Below, piece after piece: positions 53,872 to 64,000 of a stretch of DNA of 64,000 bases; position 1 is the stretch's first letter; each line of letters opens with the position of its first letter. The notes beneath the pieces were generated by a model, which ran no database searches, was not told the DNA's origin, and was given only the letters and a program-made list of their open reading frames with translations. The translations under genes and the position numbers were made by a program. Source of the stretch: Basidiobolus meristosporus CBS 931.73 (taxonomy: Eukaryota; Basidiobolomycota; Basidiobolomycetes; Basidiobolales; Basidiobolaceae); the NCBI GenBank assembly GCA_002104905.1, contig MCFE01000113.1, positions 1 through 64,000 of the forward strand. Reading direction: 5' to 3'.

Positions 53872-56800
53872 ATGAGCCCCGAGCTGTCACTCTCTGCAAT
53901 GTCTACTACTGCTATTACTGGAATTTTTCCCTCTGCTGAAAAGTTGGATGGATCTAACTACCAAGTGTGGAAGGTGAAGATGAAGATGCTGCTGCAAGAA
54001 AGAGGCCTTTGGGATATTGTCATGGGAGAAGAATGTCCTCCTAAAAATGTGGGAGAGGAAGCCTTAAAGTATTAGAAGAAAGAACAAAGTGCCTTTAACT
54101 GCATTTGCCTTAATGTCAAGGACAAATTGCTAATTCAATGCTCAAGAGCAAAAACGGCAAAGAATGCCTGGAAAGCATTAGAAGACACCTACCAGTCATG
54201 TTCAGCTGCCAAGAAAATGTATCTGAGAAGAAAATTCTTTACTACAAAGATGCTGCCAGGAGAAGAAATGAAAAATCTAATTAACAGAATAACCCTGCTG
54301 GTAGATGAGATGGAATCTGTGGGCGTACCAACTACTGATGAGGATGTGATAGTTACCATCCTGAATAGCCTGACAGACGAGTTTCAGGGCCTTGTATCAG
54401 CCCTAGAGTCCAGAACTGAAGATTTGACCTTAAATTACATATATGGAAGGCTCCTGGATGAAGAATTAAGAAAATCAAGCGCCAATAAGAAGGAAGAAGA
54501 AAATGCTTTAATAAGCAATGATAACCAACAAAGGAGGTACCCAAGACCCTACAAAGGCAACAGCAACCTATTTTGCAACTACTGCAAAAGGAAAGGACAC
54601 ACATCAGACCGGTGTTTCAATAAGAGAGATTATCAGCAAAAGAAGCCTGAATATGGAAATGCTGCAACAACTGAAGATAGACTATTCATATCTGCACTAA
54701 ATATGACCACAATCAAGGATTCTCAGACGTGGTATATTGACTCTGGAGCTTCTCAACACTTTACACACCAAAAAGAACTTTTTACCCAATATCAAGAAAT
54801 TCCAATTAAGAAGGTTTTCATGGGTGTCAATAGAACACTTGATGCAGTGGGAGAAGGAACTATCCAAGTAAACCTTAGAAGCAGTGAAGGAAGCCATACA
54901 CTGACCTTTAAAGAAGTACTCTATGTACCAGAAATAGCCAAGAACCTACTCTCTGTAAGCAAGGCCACAGCAGAAGGACTCAGTTTCAGTTTTGACAATT
55001 CTGGATGCAGGATCACTGATCAAAGTGGTGCTCATATTGCTTTGGGCATCAGAGATCAGAATCTATACAAGTTGACTTATATTCCATCATATCTGGAAGC
55101 CAATATAAGTAACTTAAATGAAGAAACACCAATGCTTTGGCACAGGAGATTTGGGCACATCAATTTTGATTATTTGCGCAAAATGATCAAAGATCAGCTA
55201 ATTTCTGGAGTGAAAATTGATCCCCCAGCTAATTTGGAGCACTGTGAAGCCTGCATATATGGGAAACAAGCCAGACAACCGTTCAAGAGCTCTGGGTTAA
55301 TCAAACTAAGAAAAAATTAGATCTAATTCACTCAGATCTGTGTGGACCTATGCAAAATTTATCCTTAGGCGGGATGAAGTATTTAATCACTTTTATTGAT
55401 GATTATGCAAGATACACATGGGTCTACTTCATGGAGAGAAAGGAAGAAGCTCTGTCTAAGTTCAGGGAGTTTAAAGCCATGATGGAGAGAGAAACTGGTG
55501 AAAAAATCAAGAAAATACGCTCTGACAATGGTGGAGAATATACCTCAAAACTCTTCATCCACTTCTGCAAAATTCATGGGATAAAGCAAGAGACTACTGT
55601 ACCATACTCCCCACAGCAAAATGGAGTAGCAGAACAAGCTAACAGATCAATAATTGATATGGCAAGATCTATGATCCATGATCAAAAAATATCCTATGAT
55701 TTTTGGGCGGAATCAGTTGCCACTGCTGTATACCTTAAAAATAGGAGTTATAACAGAATACTTCGTGATTCTACTCCATTTGAAGCATGGTATGGATACA
55801 GACCAAGTGCAGAACATCTAAGAATATTTGGGTGCACAGCATATGCCAAAAAACTGGCCGGAAATCCGTCATAATTTGAGCCAAAAAGTGTAAAATGCAT
55901 ATTTTTGGGCTACTGCAATGAGAGTAAGGCATACAGACTCTACAATACCAAAGCAAAGAAGCTTATCAAGTCCAGGGATGTGTTGTTTGATGAAAATTCA
56001 AAATTTTCACAAAAAATGACATCAGATGATGACAAAAATTTGATCTCAAGTCCACCAATTGTCAGGATTGAATCAGAGCAAAACAATGAAAATTTTTTCA
56101 CTCCAGAGGACTCTACAACCATGGTTCAGCCAGAATCACTGCCCAGGAATATCCCAGAAGTGATCATTCCAGTATCAAATGCCTGGAGATCAAATCGGAC
56201 AAGAAATAGCCCAAATTACTATATTAATGAGGTTACAAACTTAGCCTATGCCTATTCAGTCCATATTGATGAACCCCAGACTGTAAAAGAGGCCCTAAAT
56301 AGCCCTCAGACAAAGTTTTGGAGATCTGCAATGACTGAGGAATATCAGGCTCTGATGGAAAATCAAACTTGGGACTTAGTCAAATTACCAATCAACCAAA
56401 AATCAATTGGATGCAGATGGGTCTTCAAGACAAAATACAAGGCTGATGGTACAATTGAAAGATACAAAGCAAGACTTGTAGCCAAAGGATACTCTCAAAC
56501 AAAAGGACTTGACTATACTGAGACCTTTGCACCGGTAGCCAAGTTTAATTCCATCAGATTAATATTGGCTATTGCAGCCAAATATAAGTTTTTTATTCAT
56601 CAAATGGATGTAAAAACTGCATTTTGAATGGAGAACTTGATGAGGACGTGTATATGGACCAGCCTGATGGGTTTGTTGACCAAGATAACCCCCATTTGGT
56701 CTGCAAGCTTAAAAAGTCACTATATGGTCTCAAACAATCACCAAGAGCCTGGAATTGCAAAATAGATTCATATTTGAAATCTTTGAGTTTCAAAAGGAGT

Positions 56801-57420
56801 AATGCTGACTATAGTATATACTATAAGCCAGATAGAGCAAATCCAGTTCTATTAGCTCTATATGTGGATGATCTTATTATAGCGGCCAATAACCTAGAAA
56901 CATTGGAAGAGACTAAATCCAGCCTATCTAAGGAGTTCAAGATGTCCGATCTAGGAGAACTCAGTTACTACTTAGGGATTAAGTTCTCCATAGACAGAAG
57001 TACCCAGACTATTTCCCTAAGCCAATCCAAGTATATTCAAGATATACTAAAGAGTACAAAATGGAAGACTGTAAACCAGCAGCTACCCCAATGGAGAAAA
57101 ACCTTAACTTGGTCAAAACTCAACCAAATCAAGAGAGCTTGGTGCCATCTGAAAGCCCTGACTTTCCTTAAAACGCCTATTACTTTATTTCAAGATAATC
57201 AAGGATGTATACAATAGGTAGAAATCCAACTTTTCATGCTAGAACCAAGCACATAGATATTAGACATCATTTCATACGTGAAGCTATAGAGAATAACTTA
57301 GTTGGCTTAGTTTACTGTTCTACAGATGAAATGATTGCAGACATATTTACCAAACCATTAGCTAGAGACAAGTTTGAATATCTTAGGTCAAAATTAGGAC
57401 TAGTCAGTATGAACATTTAG
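53872..57420 (+). pseudogene. Copia gag-pol polyprotein, element 2, multiply broken
   Basis: Same domain order as element 1. Breaks, judged against element 1: TAG at 54073, one base lost near 55305, TAA at 55872, one base lost near 56623, frame change near 57053, a ~420-bp deletion near 57170 that removes the end of RT and most of RNase H, and one base lost near 57215. The CCHC knuckle, protease DSGA and YVDD motifs are all still readable. None of these breaks is shared with element 1. Confidence 0.92.
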
Positions 57421-57431
57421 CTGAGTGGGAG

Positions 57432-57780
57432 TGTTGTAAAAATTTGTATTTCCACCTAAATATTCACCTAACTTAGTCACTTAGATCATCACCTTCAAAT
57501 CCTAGAGAATACTGACCAAATTCCTTGTCGGGATTTACTTAGAATATTTTCACCAAAATACCAGGTACCCAGAACATGAAAATTTGATAAGTTGTCCAAA
57601 CAGCCCCAAACTTTGCACACATGTACTTGGGACCTTCCTTAACCTATTCTATGTGTTTGTAATGCCAAGACCAGGTAAAAGTATAAATACTACTTTTACA
57701 TTCAATAAATCATTAAGTGAAAAACACATAATCTACTTGTTCTCCAAATCACTTCCAATATCTCCAAGACTCTTACAACA
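57432..57780 (+). repeat. Right LTR of copia element 2
   Basis: 349 bp, preceded by the purine tract GAGTGGGAG and followed by the GGAAC duplication. Confidence 0.95.
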
Positions 57781-57785
57781 GGAAC

Positions 57786-58018
57786 ATCTTTCATCAAAAT
57801 ACCAGGTACCCAAAACATACTATATCTCAAAGTGCTTAAACAGCCTCAATCCTTGCACACTTGCTGTTGGGATCTTTCTAAGTATACTACATGTTTGTTT
57901 TGCCAAGAGCATGTAAAAGTATCAACACTAATTCTGCATTCAATATATTACTGAGTTAAAAATACAGAATCTACTTGCTCTCCCAGTCACTTCCAATATA
58001 TCCAAGACCCTTACAACA
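57786..58018 (+). repeat. Right piece of the older copia LTR split by element 2
   Basis: Continues the LTR started at 53405 and ends TTACAACA at 58018. It diverges from the LTRs of elements 1 and 2 by many substitutions. Confidence 0.88.
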
Positions 58019-58222
58019 GATTATGAGGTCTGAGGTATCCCTCTCTGGAGTGTCTACTTGTGCTATTCCTGAAATTTTTCCTCTGCTTAAAAGTTGGATG
58101 GTGAGAACTACTGATGAACATGTGAGAGGTACCCTCCTCCACAGCCTGACAGGCAATTTACAGGGCCTTGTGTTGGCCATAGCATCCAGAACTGACAATT
58201 CAACTTCTAGTAATGTATTCGG
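58019..58222 (+). pseudogene. Internally deleted copia gag remnant
   Basis: Starts at a primer-binding-site-like GATTATGAGG and codes for disrupted gag pieces (KIFP-like start, then the THEHV-to-LQGLV region with the middle missing). It lies directly between two LTRs, so this element shrank to about 200 bp of internal sequence. Confidence 0.7.
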
Positions 58223-58570
58223 TGTAGTGAAAATTTGTGATTACACCAATAGAGCCACCTAGCTTAGTCACTAGGATCAGTTCCTACAGATCTTAGAGAT
58301 CACTGACTAAATTCATTGTTGGGATTTACTTCAAATGTTTGCCCCAAATCATCAGGTACACAGAACATGAAGACCTGTGAAGTTGGCCAAAAAGCCCCAA
58401 ATCTTGATCACACATTCTCAGGACCTTCCTAAACATATTTTGCATGTTCCTTATGCTAAGACCATGTAAAATTATATATACTACACATAAATTCCAAAAA
58501 TTGTCAATTGAAAATCACACATTTTACTTTTTCTCTCAACCACTTCCAATATCTCCTGACTCATTCAACA
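58223..58570 (+). repeat. Degenerate copia LTR
   Basis: TGTAGTGAAAATTTGTG...CATTCAACA, 348 bp, aligned end to end with the family LTR. It is followed by the primer-binding site GGTTATGAGCCCC. Confidence 0.85.
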
Positions 58571-58574
58571 GGTT

Positions 58575-59327
58575 ATGAGCCCCAAGCTGACACTCTCTGC
58601 AATACCTATTACTGCTATTACTGGAATTTTCCCCTCTGCTGAAAAGTTGGATGAATCTATCTACCAAGTCTTAAAGGAAAAGATGAAGATGCCACTACAG
58701 GAAAGAGGCCCAAGGGTGAATGCTATGAGAGAAGAATCTCCTCCTAAAACTGTAGAAGAAATCTCAAAGTACCAGATGAAAGAACAAAGTGCCATTATTT
58801 GCAATTGCCCCAATGTTAAAGACAAAAAGTTAACTCAATGCTTGAGAGAAAAATGACAATGAATACTTGGGAGGCAGTAGAATGCACCTACCAGTCATGT
58901 TCAGCTACCAACGTATTGTATATTGGGCAAAATTTGTTTACCTCAAAGATGCTCTCAGGAGATGCTACAAAAAATCTATTCAACAGAATTTTCTGTTGGT
59001 TGATAAGATTGATTAAGTGAACATTTATACTACTGATCATGATGTAGTAGTTTCCATCTTGAATAGCTTGACAGATGAGCTTCAGGGACTTGTAACAACC
59101 CCAGAGTCCAGAACTGAAGATTAGGTGTTAACTTACACATAAGGAACACTCCTGGATGAAGAATTAAGTAAATCAAGCACCAATAGGAAGGGAAAAGAAA
59201 ATGCTTTAACAGATAGTATTAATTATCAAAGGAGGTACTTAAGACCCCTTGAAGTCAATGGTGAGCTTTCTTGTAGCTACTGCAAAGAGAAAGTGCACAC
59301 ATCAAACCAGTGCTTTGAAAAATGAGA
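58575..59327 (+). pseudogene. Degenerate copia gag fragment
   Basis: Starts MSPKLTLSAIPITAIT and follows gag with many substitutions and stops through to a decayed knuckle (CSYCKEKVHTSNQC, ~59272-59313). It then stops abruptly where a DNA-transposon end (CCTATGAAAAATAATGG) begins at 59328. Confidence 0.8.
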
Positions 59328-60960
59328 CCTATGAAAAATAATGGTGATGATCCTGTTAAAGGCCACTTTTCCTGATTGCCAAGTGAATACAAATGACATG
59401 GCTCTAGACAATTCCAGGCATCAGAAGAGTTCTTGATGACATCACTACAAGCTAATAATAGCCAAAGAAGCTCATGGAAGGTTCTAAAAGGCACAGCACA
59501 TCAAACAATCAGGGATCAGAGGTGTAAAACCTGTGTAACAAAGAAATACCATATAGGGTACTGAAATGGCAGGAATGGTACACAGACCTAGGTTGTATGT
59601 TGCAGGTACTGACATGGGCACTCAACCAATGTAGATACACCTGGTGATTGCCAAGTTAATAACATTTGGGATAACTAATGTTGCTAACAAATCTGGGTAA
59701 ACATCATATGGGGGTAATGCTAACAACTTGTGCAAAGAATAATTGGACAATAATGATAAGATAAAATATGAATAAGTGCATCATAATAGCTATATGAATG
59801 AGCTTGTTGGTGGGAGGTATGACTACCCTACTACATTGTGATCAACTGGATAGCACTATCATGGTAGGTAAAATCCAGTTTTTGGATATGTTTCTTCATT
59901 GGAAATGATATAAATGTGTATCACACTATAAACTACACTGGCACTGAACATTTTGGTTATCATTACCCCAATTTGACAGAGTGCTAATGATTGAGTGATC
60001 TAAGAGTATTCTCAAGCTGTGAGCCCACAACTGGTTCATTGACCTTACACAAGCTACCTAATTTGCCATTGAATATCCCATTCTGCTTACTGAGCAAGTA
60101 AATCCCTGATTTTAGTGATTGGTCAAGGTGTCATAGCTCACATACAACCAATTGAGTAGATACAAAACAGATCAAATAGCTCCACTTGAGTAACAGATGA
60201 TATATAAGTATGCAGAGTGTTCTTTTATAGGGATTCTGTCTCAGGTGCAAGACCTTCTACAGGGCAGAGGCACTGTTATTCTGGCAAATACAAGACACAC
60301 TGTGTGAAGTTTCAAGCACTGTCTGACATGGAGGGTAACTTTTCTGGTTCAGTGGGTCATTTGCTGCAAGTAGGCATTACAATGCACTCTGGGTGGAGAA
60401 TCATCCAGAATTCAGTTGAGGGGAGAAATGTATGGCAGTATGAGATTGTATAGAAGAGGATTGTCAGAAATTAGGATGTAGTACAGCCTAAATGAAGCCA
60501 AGGAATGGTGTGCTTAGCAGGAAGCAGAGCTCTGCAATAAGATATTTAATCATTTCAGGGTGAGAGTAAAGCATACATTTGATATCTAAAGAGATTTGTC
60601 ATATTGGCAGGTAAATACAGAGGAAAGTCTTTCATAGATGAAAACAGCGCAATAGGTAAAATAGTCAAAATGCTTATTAATGCCTGGTATATTCATATTA
60701 AAACACACCCACTGAGAGAAATGTATCTGGAGCATTATGAAGACTGAATAAAGCAAGAAAAGCACTATTCTGGGCAACATTAGTAAGTCAAGTAAAATTA
60801 CAATTGACTGTATCCTACCACTGGCATGTTGGTAGAGATCATAGTGCCAGATTGATCAGACACTATAAATAGGCTGGCAATATATGGCACTATTTGAATG
60901 GGGCAAGTCTGATACATATCCAGCTCATCCAGTCCTTGCATTTGCATTATTGCATATGTA
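59328..60960 (+). mobile_element. Decayed DNA transposon with IS5/Harbinger-type transposase, forward copy
   Basis: The left end CCTATGAAAAATAATGG at 59328 interrupts a copia gag fragment. From ~60217 the plus strand carries transposase pieces homologous to the inverted copy at 62149-63060: a YSGKYKTHCVKFQALSDMEG region, and further on NHFRVRVKHTF. These match the DDE_4/Harbinger layout (Y-x-G-K...K-x-Q-x-x-x-D...G near the second catalytic Asp; RVRVEH-x-FG near the end). Several stops and frameshifts. The right boundary is not resolved; 60793-60900 has clustered TGGCAC motifs also found in the inverted copy. Confidence 0.6.
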
Positions 60961-61560
60961 TATGAATACTGATTGGAGCCTGCACGAGCAATATTAGGTA
61001 GTGAATACTCCATGATATCTTGCCAATTCTTTCAAGTTTCTCTAGTATCTCAAAGGGTGCATTTAGATTGAAATGCCCCATATACAACTTTGTAATTAGT
61101 ATAAGGATATTATTGAAGAGAAAGTGCTTTACTCCCAGTGGAAAGCTTTTGCTCCAACAAATTCACTCTATTGTACATATCTCCAGTTTTTGTTAATTAC
61201 ATATTTATGAGAGTGCTTATAGCTTGCCACCTGGCTGCAATTGCATGCGCACTTTTGTATACTCTCTCTATGGGAGGATGATGTTCCTAGTGTTGGTGTT
61301 TGGATTAAAATGCTGTATGTGAGTTATGAAATGAGTCCCTTGAATCCCACACACTCAACAAGTGCAGGGTCCATTTTGCCTAGCTAAGCTATCTATATTG
61401 CCAATGCTGGGGTATCTCCAATGAAGATAATAACAAAAGCTTTAACATAAGGGACATTTGCTAGTTTCGCATTGAATAGCATACAATGTTCATCCATCAT
61501 TGGATACAGGCACATTCATTGTATGATCAAGTGAGGACCACATGATCTATTTGTTCTCAC
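60961..61560. other. AT-rich sequence, no feature recognised
   Basis: Lies between the forward DNA transposon relic and a further copia remnant. No coding or repeat signal that I can support. Confidence 0.4.
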
Positions 61561-62148
61561 AACTACTTCCAACATCTCCAAGACTCTTACAATAGGTTAT
61601 GAGCCCCAAGCTAGTACTCTCTGCAATTGCCACTACTGCTATTATTGGAATTTTTCCCTCTGCCAAAAAGACGGATGGCTCTAACTACAAAGTGTGGCAT
61701 GTGGAGATATGAATACAACTATTTTTTCATGGGAGAAGAATGCCCTGCTAAATATGTGGGACAGGAAGCGTTGAAGTACTAGAGGAAAGAATATAGTGCC
61801 TTTGACTGAATTTGTCTAAATGTTAAAGACAAGTTAATAATTAAATGCTATAGAGCAAAACAGCAAAGAATGCCTAGAAGGCATTAGAAGACACATTCAG
61901 TCATATTCACTGCTAAGAAAACTCTTCTTGTACAAATATTTTTACTACACAGATACCGCAAGAAAAAGAAATAAAAATCCAATTAACAGAATTGCCCTGT
62001 ATGTGGATAAGATGGAATCTGTGAGTGTACCAACCACTGATAAAGATGTGACAGTTACCATCCAAAATAGTCTGACAGAAAGGCTTCAGGGCCTTGTATT
62101 AGCAATAGAGTCCAGAACTAAGATATGACCTCAGGTCAAGTATATGGA
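61561..62148 (+). pseudogene. Degenerate copia LTR end and gag fragment
   Basis: 61561-61594 matches the end of the LTR (ATCTCCAAGACTCTTACAAT...). GGTTATGAGCCCC follows, with the gag ATG at 61599, and then gag with many frameshifts and stops; readable pieces include VPTTDKDVTVTI and LTERLQGLVLAIESRT. It ends where the DNA transposon terminus begins. Confidence 0.75.
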
Positions 62149-63060
62149 ATCCCTATGAAAAATTATTGTGATGATCCCATCAAAAGGCTGCCCCAAATTT
62201 AAAGGCCCATGACCAAGAGGTATAAGACTTGTTCTGTTGAATAGTGCCACATAGTGCCAGCCTGTATATAGTGCCAGATTGATTTGGCACTTTACAACAC
62301 CATCTGGCACTCTAATTTCTACCACTGTGCCAGTGATAGGATACAGTTACTGGTATTATTACTCAATCTTACTTACGTTGCTCAGAACTGTGCTTCTCTT
62401 GCTTTATTCACTCTTCAAAAATCTCCAGACACATTTCTCTCAGTGGATATCTTCCTGTATGAATATACCAGGCATCAATCAGTATCTTAACTACTTTACC
62501 TATTCTGCTGCTTTCTCCTATGTATGACTTTCCTCTGTATTTACCATCTAATAGGCTGAATCTACTTAGTTATCCAAATATATGCTCTACTCTCACTCTG
62601 AAATGATCAAATATCTCATGGTAGAGCTTTGGCATCCTATTAAGCACACCACTCCTTGGCTTCATTTAAGCTTTACTACATCCTAATTTCTGACAATCCT
62701 CTCTCATATGAGCTCATTCTACATTACACTTCTCCCCTCTGCTGAATTCTGAATGATTCTCCACCCAGAGTGCTTTATTATGCTTACTTCCAGCAAATAG
62801 TCCTTTAAACCAGATGATGCTACCCTCAATGTCAGACAGTGCTTGAAACTTCATACAGTGTTCCTTGTGTTTGCCATAATGAAAGTGCCTCTGCCCTCTG
62901 GGAGGTCTGTAAATCCTGACTGGGAGGTATCCAAATACTCCTGCTATGGAATCTATTGCTGAACACTCTGGGATATAGAAGTCTATTGGAGCTTCTGAAC
63001 CTAGTATTCCAAGCTTGGCCTTGGCCATTCATACCCTCTGCAAGGTGGTTCTTCATTGCT
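62149..63060 (-). mobile_element. Decayed DNA transposon with IS5/Harbinger-type transposase, reverse copy
   Basis: Plus-strand end CCTATGAAAAATTATTG at 62152 abuts a gag fragment. On the minus strand, 63028-62714 codes for the middle of a DDE_4-like transposase (RPPRGQRHFHYGKHKEHC, then FQALSDIEG...FAGSKHNKALW). Farther along are decayed blocks ending RIGKVVKILIDAWYIHT. Aligned in reverse with 60217-60870 at high similarity. The right boundary beyond 63060 is not resolved. Confidence 0.65.
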
Positions 63061-63958
63061 GTCAGCTGGGAATGAAAGCTTCTAGGACTTCTGTTGCCAT
63101 GTATGGTGGGATGAGACTTTGTAGGGCAGTAGTTCTTGCAATAGCAGAGAAGCTTAACAAGGGATCCCCCTGAGTAGATTAAGGTAGATGGTCTGCAGTA
63201 CTTGGTATAGATTTCTTCTAATGTGTCAAAGGAAATCCAGTGATAATGATGGATTGATGAGAAAAGACCATTCAGAAGAGTAAGTTAAATCAGAATTTGT
63301 ATGTGATAAAACAGATGTGACAAAAATCAATTTGGCGCAATCAACTTAACTTATCTGATTTTCTGTGCATTATGATTAAATCTCCAACAATTGCAATGTA
63401 TCCCATTATTATGTTGCAAAAGCATCCTCAAACAGTGACTTAGTGACTTTATTGATCATTTACTCACAAGTCTATAATAAAATAGGAAATCTGCAATTGA
63501 TGCAATTTGGTCCATGTCAGTACAATCCAAGATGCATCATGCATAATATATGGAAATTCTACAATCAGATTAGTTTTCCTATATATCTCACATAAGACAA
63601 AGTTGATGCCAATATATTATGGTACAAGTATTCAAATCCATCACTAAGGTCCCTATACCAAGTCTCAACTCATTGTTAGTACAGCCCAGATAAAACCCAT
63701 CCCCAGCTCACAAGCTTAGTCTGATCCAGAAAAGTCAATATTGGATTTGTTTGAGTTCTGGCCAAATGATTTTAGTATGGCCCAAGTGTCTATGATGAGC
63801 TTTCACATAGATATATTGGCACTAATCATTGATCTATCAGAACTAGATACCTCAGAGAGCTGACAGAGATGGAAGAGTCTGAGTAGAGAGCTGTGGCATG
63901 AGTTTTACATCAAGATCCCAGCCAATATATGTAAGAAGACATAAAACAAGACAAGTAC
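63061..63958. other. AT-rich sequence, no gene recognised
   Basis: Possibly the rest of the reverse DNA transposon; no domain or boundary could be identified. Confidence 0.35.
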
Positions 63959-64000
63959 CCTATGAGAAACTATTGAGATGAACCTGTCAAAAGGCCATCA
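63959..64000 (+). repeat. Third copy of the DNA transposon terminus, cut by the window edge
   Basis: CCTATGAGAAACTATTG followed by a GATGAACCTGTCAAAAGGC-like sequence, similar to the ends at 59328 and 62152. Confidence 0.6.

Larger units (their letters stand above)
53519..57780 (+). mobile_element. Ty1/copia LTR retrotransposon, element 2, nested in an older LTR
   Basis: 4262 bp with 349-bp LTRs (53519-53867 and 57432-57780) that differ at about two positions by eye. It is flanked by the target duplication GGAAC (53514-53518, 57781-57785). Same family as element 1. It inserted inside an older LTR of its own family. It has an internal deletion of about 420 bp in the RT-RNase H region. Confidence 0.96.

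Noticed and set aside
1-64000. CRISPR arrays, bacterial operons or phage features
   Set aside because: None seen. The spliceosomal introns and eukaryotic families exclude a prokaryotic source.

Overview
The window reads as nuclear DNA of an early-diverging fungus. The evidence is many short spliceosomal introns (mostly 49-92 nt, GT...AG), fungal gene families (MDM34 of the ERMES complex, a single-chain intronless urease, a group I G-alpha, an UNC93-like transporter, a peroxisome-type BioF, a Dsf2/Nif1-like Sel1 protein), and a ferritin pair. Ferritin is, to my knowledge, absent from ascomycetes and basidiomycetes but found in basal fungal lineages. I cannot name the species.

Layout, 1-31 kb. 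In order: the 5' part of an UNC93-like transporter (-); a chitinase (GH18 + CBM5/12) relic (+); urease (-); a sparse 2.8 kb stretch; a five-exon HSL-type alpha/beta hydrolase (+); a tandem pair of ERV29/SURF4 cargo receptors (+,+) with near-identical 3' parts; bioF with a peroxisomal C-terminus (+); Pol III subunit RPC37 (-); a G-alpha subunit (+); MDM34 (-); a small unassigned ORF (-); and a SIRT5-like sirtuin (+), which sits within an array of secreted glycine-rich repeat proteins (two full genes on -, plus two relics).

Layout, 31-53 kb. A Ty1/copia element (31681-36365) with exact 5-bp target duplication sits among solo and truncated LTRs. A gene island follows: a small secreted Ser/Thr/Pro-rich protein (+), RPL5 whose first exon is only the ATG (-), a Sel1-repeat protein (+), a divergent ferritin pair (- and +), a RhoGAP (-), and a 1761-residue coiled-coil protein (-).

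Layout, 53-64 kb. This is a graveyard of nested transposons: a second copia copy inserted inside an older LTR of the same family, further degenerate gag/LTR pieces, and two inverted, decayed DNA transposons with an IS5/Harbinger-type (DDE_4-like) transposase and shared ends.

No operon-like system exists here; the genes are independent eukaryotic units. The most interesting points are the ferritin pair (an intronless subunit with all ferroxidase ligands beside a spliced subunit that has lost most of them), the glycine-rich array with its conserved six-cysteine head, the ERV29 pair with a homogenised tract that stops at the stop codon, and copia elements whose gag ATG lies inside a primer-binding site matching the initiator-tRNA anticodon loop. 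Exon structures were derived by eye from splice signals, reading frame and family conservation. No database search was run.
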